Below are positions 27,582 to 36,438 of a stretch of 64,000 nt of DNA, piece after piece (the stretch's first letter is position 1; each line of letters opens with the position of its first letter). The DNA comes from Ignavibacteria bacterium UBA2360 (GTDB lineage Bacteria; Bacteroidota; Ignavibacteria; Tepidaquicellales; OLB5). The notes beneath the pieces are model-generated. The model saw only the letters and a program-made list of their open reading frames with translations, was not told the origin of the DNA and made no database searches. The translations under genes and the position numbers were made by a program. The DNA lies in the NCBI GenBank assembly GCA_002344125.1, contig DDTQ01000006.1:124001-188000 (forward strand), in the 5' to 3' direction.

Positions 27582-30500
27582 TTAAAATTTTAATTTAGGT
27601 AATGATTTTACTATTCTCACTGTCTCTAAACTGACTGTAATAATGCTGAGCAGTAAGTCCAAAATATAGCGGGGATTGCCGACTTCTTCTGCCCAATCGT
27701 TGGGATCATTTTTTATGCCGCTATCTTTGTTTGTTGTGACCTGGTAACGCTCCATGATCCACTCAATTGCGCTTTTGCCGTTTACAATATATTCGTATGC
27801 TTCGGCTGGAATACCTTCAATCTTAATTTTGCTGTTAAATAAAATTGTGCTTTTATCGGCTTTGCTTGGGAAACGCATTTTTTCAACTGTGTAAAACTCA
27901 CTTTCTGTGCCGGTAACTCTTACTTCAGCAGGTTTTACTGTTTCATAATTTAGATGTAAATCGGCTAATTCTCTGCCTGCTTTACTAAAAGCCCAGAAAA
28001 CTTTTGGCTCATCTAACAAAGGTACGCGGGGAAACATTTTTTTTAAATCATTTGCAAAACGTGAACGATATTCATTATTATTAAGGATGCCATAGATATA
28101 GTAGAAAATATCCTCTTTTGCAACTTTTTTACCGTATAGATCAATCGCTTGTTTTAGTACAAAATTAGTAATTCCGTCTTTACGTGAGTATTTCAATTGC
28201 AGGTTGTCAGAATCACTATCAAAAAGAGATCTGTTGATTGTATCATTTTTTACAAAATAGTATAACGGAAAACACTGTGTGCCTGCATCTAGGAAATTCA
28301 AATCTGTTATGCAGTTTGTTAATACGACAGAATTTTCTTTGGTGCCGCCTAAGCCAGATACACATAACATTAAGTTTGTAACATTGGGTTCTGGAAAAAT
28401 CTCTTCAAATTGACCCCTCCTATGAATCATTTTGTCGCCAAAATACAAGAATTGTTTAAAAAAAGGACGATACATACTAACAAGAACTCTGTCCTTTTCA
28501 AATTTTGCAACATTCAATCTCTCTAAATTGGAAATCAAGCTACTGGACCATTTAATTTTCTTTTCATCGTTTTCAATTAATTCAGTAACACTGATAGATT
28601 TATCTTTATTTAGACTATACAATTTAACTTGCTTATTATACACACTTACCATCTGATGCATTTTATCAACAAGTTTATTTCTATCAGAATTATAAGACCA
28701 AGAATCTCTATTAGTGTTAACACCCAAAGAATTCAAACTAAAAAATGAATTTGAATTTGAATCAAATTTCTTATCTGGTTCCAGTGGATTAAATGTCTCA
28801 AAAATATCATTACGATGTTTTAGCCAATCACCATATTTATTAGGTTCTAAACATATAGAAGAATCAAGCAAATTAACAAATGATCTTTTGACTTTAAGTA
28901 TTTGCAACTTTTCATTTTTTGTTAGGTAATCACCTATATCAAAGTATTGTATTTTTGCGGATTCATTTATACTAACTGGGTTTTTGACTAAAATAGTAAT
29001 TGAAACATTAGTCCTAGTACCCATGCCGAATACATTACCTGCCTCTTTTCTTCTTAATTCACCTTGCGTTCTTGCGTTCCCTCGTAAATTTAACACATAA
29101 ATATTCGTGAATTCTTTTTGTAAACAAGATCTAAAACCGTCCATTCCATTGCCGTCTAGCCAATTACCATTTGAAATAAAAGCAATAATCCCACCATTTT
29201 TAGGATCCAATCTATCAGTGCTCCATCTAAATGCCTTTATATAAGCATCATATAAAGCTTTTACGGAAGTTGCCTTACTTCCTTTTCCATAAGTATTAGC
29301 AATTGCATCGTCAAGTTTTTCGTAACTTTGATTTTGAGCATTATCATTAGCTGATTTTTGACCAATTGAATATGGTGGATTGCCTATAATTATTCTTATT
29401 GGAACTTTTTTCTGTGCCTGTACGCGCTTTGAGTTTTGCGGGAACATTTCCGAAAATAATTCTTTACTTTTGCTTGTTTCACCTAATTGAAATGTATCAG
29501 TTAAACAAATACCATCAAAAGGAGTGTACTTATCTTTTCCAATTCCATCATCAGGGTCCGGTGTGTGGTCGTGATATGCATTTTCTATATTTACAGCAGC
29601 GATATAATATGCAAGCAGAACTATTTCATTAGCATGTATTTCGTGCTTATATTTGCGTTCAAGGTCTTCAGGTTTTATCAATCCGCTTTGCAATAATCTG
29701 GTAATAAATGTGCCTGTGCCGGTAAAGGGATCAAGTATATGAATGTTTTCATCTGAAATTGAGCGACCAAATTCTTTTTGTAAAATATCTTCGACTGAGT
29801 TTACAATAAAATCTACCACTTCCACAGGTGTGTATACAATTCCCAGTCGTTCAACCATTTTAGGGAATGCAGTCTTGAAGAACTTATCATATAACTCAAT
29901 TATGATACGCTGTTTTCCTTCAGCATTATCAATACCTGATGCCCTTGTTTTTACTGATTCATAGAATTTATTAAGTATTTCAGTATCTTTTTCAAGTGCC
30001 TGTTCCTGCAGCAGGTCGAGCATTTTTTGCATAGATACTGATATTGGATTATTTTTCACAAATGAATATCCATCAAACAATGCTTCAAAAACAGGCTGAG
30101 TTATTAAATGCTGTGCAAGCATTTCAATAGCTTCTGTTTGTGTAATTGAAGGATTTATGTTTTTTCTTAATCCATCAAGAAAGTTTTCAAACACAACTTT
30201 ATACTTATCTTCTTTTTTAACTAAGGTAATAATACGCTCAATATGACGTTCTGCAATTTTAGCAACATCATTAGCCCACTGTTCCCAATAACGTCTATCG
30301 CCTACTTTTGTAACCATACGGGCATATATTACGCTTTGCAATTGCTCAAATTGCAGAGGCAGTTGTATGTTATTTGCGGGTCTGGGACCTGAAGATGTTT
30401 CATTATCTCCCATATCGGGTGTACCAACAAGAATTTGAGAGGGTTTATTTTTGTTTAACTCAAGTTTATTTATTGTAGCATTAAAGCGGTCATCATGGGC

Positions 30501-32447
30501 TCTTAAAGCGTTAAGAACTGACCAAACTACTTTATATTTTTCGTTATCATCCAAAGCCTTTTCAGGGGCAACATCTACCGGTACAACAATTGGAATGATT
30601 ATATAACCGTATTTTTTGCCGGGTGCTTTTCTCATAACACGACCCACGGATTGTACTACATCAATTTGCGAATTTCGTGCTGAAAGAAAGAGAACTGCGT
30701 CTAAAGAAGGTACATCAACGCCCTCGCTTAAACATCTAACGTTTGTGAGTACCCGGCAATCCCTGGGGTCATCGCTTATAGCTTTTAGCCATACTAATTT
30801 TTCATCACGCATGGGTGCTGTCATTGTGCCATCAATATGCTGTGAATCAATAGAAACTAATTTTTCGCGTCTTTCTTTTGTTAAAGTATCAAAATATACA
30901 TTCCGTGTTTCATTGAATGCTGTTGAAATTCTCTTTGATACCTTAATACTTTGGCAAAAAGCAACTGCACGCCTCATTGGTTCGGGGTCACTGGATTTTA
31001 TTATGCCTGCATCGCCTAGAATTTGTTTTGATAGCGCATTTATACAGCCAATTAGTTTACTTGCATCATCAGAGTTTATTTCATTGTTGGGGTCTTTAAC
31101 CATCTGTTGAACAGCTACAGGCATATCAGCTTCACTGATAGAAAGTATCAGTACTTTGTAATCAGAAAGCAGGTCTTTTTCAACTGCTTCGCCAAAACCT
31201 ATGCGGTAAATTTCTTTGCCGTATATTTTTTCATCATCCATTGAGCATAATACGGCTTCTATCTGCGCTGCTTTGGTTTTGGAATCATCATTATATAGCC
31301 GTGGTGTAGCTGTCATATACAGCCGTTTTTTTGCCTGTATATATTTATTATCATGTACTTTTACAAAAGCTGATTCATCTTCACCAGAAAGTGTTACGCC
31401 TGTTGTTCTGTGGGCTTCATCACATATAACAAGATCAAATATTGCATTTGTCTTTTTGTTCTTTAATAATTGTTTCTGAACATCTGAAATTACTTTTATG
31501 GATTGATAAGTAGAAAATACTACGGTTAAACCTTTATGTTTTCTGTTATATAAAAATTGCTGTTCAATTTCTTTGATGTTTGTTGAAGCAGGTAGAGCAA
31601 GATCCATAACGCTGAAACCATCTGAATCTTCATTCTTTGATTTTTTTCGGCTTACTTCCGGGTCAGAGCAAATACAAATTGCATTTATAGCTTCATCAGC
31701 TTCTGCATACCATTCACGCAATGCCTGGCTTAATAATGCAATCGAAGGGACCAAAAATAATATTAGCCCTTTACCTGCGGTTTCATTTTCTGCAATTTTA
31801 AGTGATGTAAAGGTTTTACCTGTACCGCAAGCCATAATAAGTTTGCCACGGTCTTCAGTTTTAAAATAATTGTGTGTATCATCTATGGCAATTTGCTGGT
31901 GTTTGAAGATCGATTTTTTCTTTAATCTTGAAACTTCGCCAAGCAAACCTTTTTCAAGTTTTTTCCAGTCAACGGGCGCGTCAATAAGATCTGTAATATT
32001 GATACGGTTTACAGGTATATCCTGATTGCGAATTGCTTCTTCAGCGTTTGAGCCCCATTTTGTTGTGGTTGATATCCAAAGCCTGTGTTTAAAATGAACA
32101 GTTTTGCCGTTTGTATCAGTAAAACTTTTACTTGATGTTGAAAGAAACGAATCTACAGCGGGTTTATCAATTGTTGTATCATCCTGGTAGCATTTGCACT
32201 GGATAGCCCAATAGTCGCCTTCCTGTGTTTTGGCAACAAGGTCAATTCCTATATCATTTCCGCCAAAATCGTTGCGCGCAAAGAAATCATTCCACATCCA
32301 AACGTTAGTGAAGAGGTTTGAATATTTGGGGTCAGTTTGCAGGTAAGCCTGCATAAGACGTTCAAATTTATCTCCTTTATGCTGCTGATTAAAGGAGTAT
32401 TTGCGGAAATTTTCCAGTACGTCAAGGAAGGTTGTGGTTTCTTTCAT
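27582..32447 (-). CDS. Single-chain type ISP restriction-modification enzyme
   Basis: 1,621 aa, matching the size of LlaGI/LlaBIII-type ISP enzymes, which methylate and cleave DNA with one polypeptide that translocates on DNA. Domains in order: Mrr-like PD-(D/E)xK nuclease (E29, D69, Q83-x-K85 in AIQCKCY); superfamily 2 helicase with P-loop ACGTGKT (206-212), DEAH box at 343-346 and motif VI QSVGRVMRKAPG near 600; a helical coupler; N6-adenine methyltransferase with DPFTGTGTF near 905 and NPPY near 1020; a C-terminal target-recognition region (about 1100-1600). All catalytic motifs look intact. It overlaps the GIY-YIG gene by 4 nt and is followed 3 bp later by a membrane protein gene. Confidence 0.9.
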   Translation of the reverse strand: MKETTTFLDVLENFRKYSFNQQHKGDKFERLMQAYLQTDPKYSNLFTNVWMWNDFFARNDFGGNDIGIDLVAKTQEGDYWAIQCKCYQDDTTIDKPAVDSFLSTSSKSFTDTNGKTVHFKHRLWISTTTKWGSNAEEAIRNQDIPVNRINITDLIDAPVDWKKLEKGLLGEVSRLKKKSIFKHQQIAIDDTHNYFKTEDRGKLIMACGTGKTFTSLKIAENETAGKGLILFLVPSIALLSQALREWYAEADEAINAICICSDPEVSRKKSKNEDSDGFSVMDLALPASTNIKEIEQQFLYNRKHKGLTVVFSTYQSIKVISDVQKQLLKNKKTNAIFDLVICDEAHRTTGVTLSGEDESAFVKVHDNKYIQAKKRLYMTATPRLYNDDSKTKAAQIEAVLCSMDDEKIYGKEIYRIGFGEAVEKDLLSDYKVLILSISEADMPVAVQQMVKDPNNEINSDDASKLIGCINALSKQILGDAGIIKSSDPEPMRRAVAFCQSIKVSKRISTAFNETRNVYFDTLTKERREKLVSIDSQHIDGTMTAPMRDEKLVWLKAISDDPRDCRVLTNVRCLSEGVDVPSLDAVLFLSARNSQIDVVQSVGRVMRKAPGKKYGYIIIPIVVPVDVAPEKALDDNEKYKVVWSVLNALRAHDDRFNATINKLELNKNKPSQILVGTPDMGDNETSSGPRPANNIQLPLQFEQLQSVIYARMVTKVGDRRYWEQWANDVAKIAERHIERIITLVKKEDKYKVVFENFLDGLRKNINPSITQTEAIEMLAQHLITQPVFEALFDGYSFVKNNPISVSMQKMLDLLQEQALEKDTEILNKFYESVKTRASGIDNAEGKQRIIIELYDKFFKTAFPKMVERLGIVYTPVEVVDFIVNSVEDILQKEFGRSISDENIHILDPFTGTGTFITRLLQSGLIKPEDLERKYKHEIHANEIVLLAYYIAAVNIENAYHDHTPDPDDGIGKDKYTPFDGICLTDTFQLGETSKSKELFSEMFPQNSKRVQAQKKVPIRIIIGNPPYSIGQKSANDNAQNQSYEKLDDAIANTYGKGSKATSVKALYDAYIKAFRWSTDRLDPKNGGIIAFISNGNWLDGNGMDGFRSCLQKEFTNIYVLNLRGNARTQGELRRKEAGNVFGMGTRTNVSITILVKNPVSINESAKIQYFDIGDYLTKNEKLQILKVKRSFVNLLDSSICLEPNKYGDWLKHRNDIFETFNPLEPDKKFDSNSNSFFSLNSLGVNTNRDSWSYNSDRNKLVDKMHQMVSVYNKQVKLYSLNKDKSISVTELIENDEKKIKWSSSLISNLERLNVAKFEKDRVLVSMYRPFFKQFLYFGDKMIHRRGQFEEIFPEPNVTNLMLCVSGLGGTKENSVVLTNCITDLNFLDAGTQCFPLYYFVKNDTINRSLFDSDSDNLQLKYSRKDGITNFVLKQAIDLYGKKVAKEDIFYYIYGILNNNEYRSRFANDLKKMFPRVPLLDEPKVFWAFSKAGRELADLHLNYETVKPAEVRVTGTESEFYTVEKMRFPSKADKSTILFNSKIKIEGIPAEAYEYIVNGKSAIEWIMERYQVTTNKDSGIKNDPNDWAEEVGNPRYILDLLLSIITVSLETVRIVKSLPKLKF

Positions 32448-32983
32448 TTGGTTTTATTTTGTCTTTTTATAGGGAAAAGTTTCTTTTCAATTTTTTCTAA
32501 TCTATCCATAACATCATTAACAGTGTTATATTCAATAAACTTTTTTTGAGTTACCTTATGCGAGTTTGGGAATCTAGTTTCTTGTTTGTTGTTAAATGGT
32601 ACGGCAGTATTAATTATTATTGCTTCAATTGTTTTAATAGCCATGTTATTATTTATAACACTTTTATTTGTAATTGTCTTTACCTTGCCTTGTTTAAAAT
32701 CTATATCAGAAAAACTATAAAATGAAAATGTATCCCAATGGTCTTTTCTATATCGCCAATGGCTTGATATACGAGTACCCAACCTGTTTTCTGTCACTTT
32801 GCCAATATATACTAGTTCAAAATCTTTGAATAATGCATAAATGCCCTTAGCTTTCCAAAAATCGATTTCGTGCTTCTTGTTTCCCTTTTTGACAAAACCC
32901 CTAAAGGATATTCTTGAAGATTGATTATTGTAACCATAGATTTGTTCAGGGTCCCAATGTAAACCGTAGGCTTTAATTAACAT
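32444..32983 (-). CDS. GIY-YIG nuclease-like protein
   Basis: 179 aa. GIY-YIG core: G47-I48-Y49, Y59-I60-G61, R71, H75, a candidate metal-binding E120 (TIEAIIIN) and N131/N132, so the catalytic residue set appears present. The N-terminal 45 residues carry no domain I recognise. It overlaps the type ISP gene by 4 nt (ATGA), implying coupled translation. It may cut host or foreign DNA, or DNA with specific modifications; that role is inference. A -7-like TAAATTTG lies 21 bp upstream. Confidence 0.75.
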   Translation of the reverse strand: MLIKAYGLHWDPEQIYGYNNQSSRISFRGFVKKGNKKHEIDFWKAKGIYALFKDFELVYIGKVTENRLGTRISSHWRYRKDHWDTFSFYSFSDIDFKQGKVKTITNKSVINNNMAIKTIEAIIINTAVPFNNKQETRFPNSHKVTQKKFIEYNTVNDVMDRLEKIEKKLFPIKRQNKTK

Positions 32984-33003
32984 AGCATGATTTATTAGTT
33001 TTT

Positions 33004-33011
33004 CAAATTTA
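33004..33011 (-). promoter_or_regulatory. Candidate -7 box of the R-M cassette
   Basis: TAAATTTG matches TAnnTTTG; the -33 position reads TTT rather than TTG, so the promoter is weaker than the five exact matches. Predicted start near 32999, about 16 nt before the GIY-YIG ATG. Confidence 0.4.
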
Positions 33012-33542
33012 GATATTTACAATAACTTATAAAACACAAAAACAAAAATAGCGCAACACATACCAAAGCAAAGCATAAAAAATGCAATGCACCCGCATGT
33101 ATTGCGCCACCCTCTTTTCAAATATCAATTATCAAAGAACAAATAGCAATGAAAAAATCAATTACTTAGGAATCAGGGATGTTGGGTTGAGGTTTGTTGC
33201 CCTTCGACTCACTGCGTGCGGGTTGATAGCACTTCGACTCTGTGGGTTTTTGTGCTTCGACTCCGCTCAGCACGACAAGGGGTTAGGCAGTCAAAAATTC
33301 TTTCTCTCTCTGCGTTCGATAAGGCAGTCAGGGGGAGGGGAGCTGTATTAAAATCATTTTATTTAGCTTGGCGGTAAAGCGTGCTAGAGCTTCTGATTTG
33401 ATAAGGAATTTATTGGAATATCGTTTTTCCATTGAATGTCGGAATCGAATAGATTGTTGTCTAGATACCCGCTTCCCACGCCATAGGCGGGCACAGCGCG
33501 CCTGCCTGCTCCGGTAGGGGTATGACATCAGAAGCAAGATGC

Positions 33543-33873
33543 CCGCCTGCTCCGGTAAGGGTATGACTCAAAAAAGACGAGGTGAGACCCCCACCAACTC
33601 CCCCTGTTAGGGGGAGAGATTACTATCCGCAAGTCAGGCAAGTTCCTTCTCTCACTGCGTTCGATAAGGCTGGCAGGGTGACAAAGAAGAGGATTTTCGC
33701 TTTAGGATAGTTTTTCTGTAGGTCGTAAAATGCGGCAGGCAAGCCAGCCGCCTACAAAAGAAAGGGTAACTTTTCGCCTTTGCGCCTGCCTGCTCTGGCA
33801 GGGGTATGACTCAAAAAAGACGAGGTAGTACCCCCACCAACTCCCCCTGTTAGGGGGAGAGATTACTATCCGC
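33543..33873. repeat. Pair of about 88-bp direct repeats
   Basis: The copies at 33543-33630 and 33784-33873 share GGTATGACTCAAAAAAGACG, the CCCCCACCAACTCCCCCTG region and GGGGGAGAGATTACTATCCG with few differences. The 153 bp between them are noncoding. Confidence 0.75.
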
Positions 33874-33971
33874 CTGCGGCGGGCACAGCGCACTTGCCTG
33901 CGCAGGCAAGGGCATGACCTTCTTTTGCTTCGGTCAATAAGGCAGGCAAAGCCGGGTATGACTTTAGGTAC

Positions 33972-34004
33972 AAAAAAAGCCGCCCAATAAAATTGAGCGG
34001 CTTT
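33972..34004 (-). terminator. Rho-independent terminator downstream of the Trp-rich protein gene
   Basis: Stem AAAGCCGC/GCGGCTTT with a 13-nt loop and a run of T on the minus-strand side. It lies beyond the 106-bp repeat that follows the gene stop. Confidence 0.75.
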
Positions 34005-34026
34005 GTGTAAATGCTATGAATGTCTT

Positions 34027-34132
34027 TTAGACCTCCCCTAAATCCCCTCCTTGGTAAGGAGGGGACTTGAATATATTACACTTAATTATCTCCCCCTTAA
34101 CAAGGGGGAGTGCCCTTTAGGGCGAGGGGGTC
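34027..34132. repeat. 106-bp intergenic repeat, copy 2
   Basis: Same start (TTAGACCTCCCCTAAATCCC), same paired hairpins and same end (GAGGGGGTC) as the copy at 25776-25881; only the A/T-rich middle differs notably. Confidence 0.75.
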
Positions 34133-34141
34133 AGAACCTAA

Positions 34142-35446
34142 TCACTTTTTCCCGTCTTTTTGTTTGGTCGGGGGTGACTCGGTGTTGCCCTTATTTCCGT
34201 TATCCCGTTTAGGGGGCGGATCTTTCCGCGGCTGTTCCTGCTTTGGAGGATCGTACTGTTTAGGCGGATCCTTCTTAGGTTGTTCCTGCTTCGGCTGTTC
34301 CTGCTTTGGCGGGTCATACTGCTTTTTAGGCGGGGGAGTGTATTGCTTGTTCCCCTCATTATTTTTATTGCCGTCGTTTCGCTTGGTATCGTTATTTCCC
34401 TTGGTATCATTGTTACCCTTGGTATCGTTGTTACCTTTGGTATTATTATTGCCATCGTTCTTTTTGGTGCCTGTACCGTTATCTCTGCCGGTGTTATCGT
34501 CAGTTTTTTTCCAGGTATCGTTATTGCCGCCGTCGTTTTTCTTTACGCCGGAGTTATTGTTATTGCCATCGTTGCCTTTTGTGCCCGGGATATTTTTCTT
34601 TGTATCGTCATCTTTTTTTGTTACTTCGTTATCAACCTTTGTGCCGTAATATTTGCCCGTGTTGTTATACATGTTCACATCGTTTACGGGCTGCTTCTTA
34701 CCGGTTGCATCTTCAATTGTTTTCACACCGGGTCCGTTGGTTTTAATTCCCGTTTTAGAAATATACGGATTCGCGTCCACAGTACCGGTTTTAACAATTT
34801 CAGTTATACCGCTTGGATCAACGATAGGCACTCTTGGCGGAATAGGATCAGCGAACTTGCGTTTTTCAACGTAGGTCCAGCATCTTACCTTGTAGCGCAT
34901 TCCGTGGCAGCGGTAGCCGTAGCCGTGATGCCATCTTACCCACGGAGAAATGGGGTACCAGCCGCAGTAGCCGTCGTTATAGATCCACACAACCCATGCC
35001 GGCGCCCATACAAAACCGGGCGACCATACCCAGCCGTAATAATCTGAGTACCACCATCTGCCGTAATGGCATGTGCGCCATCCCCAGTTGTAATACGAAA
35101 CCCACATCCAGCCCTGGTGCGTGTAACGCCAATAGCCGTTTGTGTAGGGCGACCAGCCGGCTTCGACATTGTACGGCCGCCATATATACTGAGTGTTGAT
35201 CTCAGGGTCAAATCCGCCGGATTGATCAGCGACAGCGCCGGGATCAATATCTTCTTTGTTGACCTTTATCCATTCACCTTCGGTGCCAAGCTCTTCCTTG
35301 ACGCTTTCTATTGTGAAGGTGCTGTCATTCTGGAAGACGACTGAGTCAGCATTGACCGCTGATAATTTTGATGTGAACCCCAGCATCATTATTAATGATG
35401 CAGCGTACATCAGCATTACCGATGGTCTGAATTTCAGCGTATTCAT
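34142..35446 (-). CDS. Secreted Trp/Tyr-rich protein (DUF6600-like) with repetitive C terminus
   Basis: 434 aa from the ATG at 35446, which has AAGGAG 7 nt upstream; an ATG 39 nt further upstream lacks one. Signal peptide to about residue 30. Residues about 85-190 are packed with aromatic motifs (W-x-PY, GYWRYTHQGWMWVS, HYGRWWYS, PGFVWAPAWVVW) resembling the DUF6600 repeat found in envelope proteins. The C-terminal half is low complexity: GNNDTK repeats, then PPKQEQPKK repeats. Probably exported and surface or envelope associated; function unknown. Confidence 0.75.
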   Translation of the reverse strand: MNTLKFRPSVMLMYAASLIMMLGFTSKLSAVNADSVVFQNDSTFTIESVKEELGTEGEWIKVNKEDIDPGAVADQSGGFDPEINTQYIWRPYNVEAGWSPYTNGYWRYTHQGWMWVSYYNWGWRTCHYGRWWYSDYYGWVWSPGFVWAPAWVVWIYNDGYCGWYPISPWVRWHHGYGYRCHGMRYKVRCWTYVEKRKFADPIPPRVPIVDPSGITEIVKTGTVDANPYISKTGIKTNGPGVKTIEDATGKKQPVNDVNMYNNTGKYYGTKVDNEVTKKDDDTKKNIPGTKGNDGNNNNSGVKKNDGGNNDTWKKTDDNTGRDNGTGTKKNDGNNNTKGNNDTKGNNDTKGNNDTKRNDGNKNNEGNKQYTPPPKKQYDPPKQEQPKQEQPKKDPPKQYDPPKQEQPRKDPPPKRDNGNKGNTESPPTKQKDGKK

Positions 35447-35627
35447 AGTTAGCTCCTTATTGTTTAAGTTTTGAATTATTGTCATTTATTTTATCCCCAA
35501 AATACAATAAAGCAAAACATGTTTTAGTAAGATACAGCGAGAGGTTTTTACACCATACCGCATCACTAAAATAATATAAAAATAATATGTTTAGGGTAAC
35601 ATTTTGTAAATAGATGTAACAGGTTTT

Positions 35628-35800
35628 GTGAGTGGGTTGAGTGAATTGAGTGGGTTGAGTGGGTTGAGTGTGTTGAGTGGGTTGAGTGGGTTGAGTGGGT
35701 TGAGTGTGTAGAGTGAGTTGAGTGTGTAGAGTGAGTTGAGTGGGTTGAGTGGGTTGAGTGAGTTGAGTGAGTAGAGTGAATTGAGTGTGTAGAGTGTGTG
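35628..35800. repeat. 10-bp minisatellite (GAGTGGGTTG), about 17 copies
   Basis: Tandem degenerate copies of GAGTGGGTTG with GTGTGTAGA-type variants. Because 10 bp is not a multiple of 3, each frame is read through every 30 bp; an open frame on the minus strand gives a Ser-Thr-His repeat that I regard as a by-product. It lies in a noncoding interval. Confidence 0.85.
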
Positions 35801-36340
35801 TATCGTGGAGTTTCCAAAAGCGACCTCATCACATCACGCTGAAGCGGGATTGTTCATTTCGGGTGATCCCGCTAAGCAGAAGAGCGGGACTGCGAAAAAC
35901 GTAGAAAGCGAGAACGTGAAGTCAAGGACTCTGCGGGGACTGTTATTTTGTGTCAGGCAAGCCTGACACATACAGAAGCGCAAGTAGACTGCGGGGATTT
36001 TAACCCTCACCCCCCAGCCCCTCTCTCAGAGGGAGAGGGGAGAGGTATGCTAAGATTTTCGGTTTTTGAGTTTTCGCTGAGTCTCTCTGAAGGAGGACTC
36101 TGCGAAAATTTGCCCTCCACCTGTGAGGGGGAGTTGGAGGGGGTCACAAGATTTATTGGGGCTTGTAAAAGCGACCTCACCCCATCCCGCTGAAGCGGGA
36201 TTGCCCCTCTCCGGGGGAGAGGGGAGAGGCACAATTGATGAACTTTTTGTAACTCGAATCGCTGATTCGAGTTAAATCGAAACGGCGCGTGTCCGCCTAT
36301 GGCGTGGTTTCGATTTACAGAAATTAATTGCTCAATAAAA

Positions 36341-36364
36341 AAAGGCAGCCGGTTGGCTGCCTTT
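36341..36364 (-). terminator. Rho-independent terminator downstream of lat
   Basis: Stem AAAGGCAGCC/GGCTGCCTTT with a 4-nt loop and seven T on the minus-strand side. Confidence 0.85.
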
Positions 36365-36390
36365 CAAGTTTCAATTTATGCGATAATTCG

Positions 36391-36423
36391 ATTCATCCGA
36401 TGACTTAGAGTCATCGGATGAAT
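36391..36423. repeat. 14-bp-arm perfect inverted repeat just after the lat stop
   Basis: ATTCATCCGATGAC / GTCATCGGATGAAT around a 5-nt loop, 16 bp beyond the lat stop and 27 bp before the terminator. Possibly a 3'-end stability hairpin. Confidence 0.6.
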
Positions 36424-36438
36424 GATGATAATATTTAC

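Larger units (their letters stand above)
33012..34141. other. 1.1-kb gene-free repeat block right of the R-M cassette
   Basis: No supportable gene. It holds GAGTCGAAG-type palindromes (33197-33280), an 88-bp direct repeat (33543-33630 and 33784-33873), a transcription terminator (33972-34004) and the second 106-bp repeat (34027-34132). Confidence 0.7.
35833..36438. other. Intergenic repeat mosaic before lat
   Basis: No gene. It contains the palindrome GTGTCAGGCAAGCCTGACAC (35951-35970), sequence shared with 25915-26020, two CCCCTCTC...GAGAGGGG hairpins, arms AAATCGAAAC...GTTTCGATTT, a terminator and the 36391-36423 palindrome. Confidence 0.65.

Noticed and set aside
33012..34141. Insertion sequence flanking the R-M cassette
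   Set aside because: Repeats are present but no transposase frame or paired terminal repeats with target duplication could be identified.
35566..35832. Minus-strand open frame encoding Ser-Thr-His repeats
   Set aside because: It is entirely a read-through of the 10-bp tandem array; no ribosome binding site, no non-repeat domain, and an open frame is expected from the repeat unit.
36007..36234. Pro/Ser-rich open frames on both strands
   Set aside because: They are generated by the CCCCTCTC/GAGAGGGG hairpin repeats.
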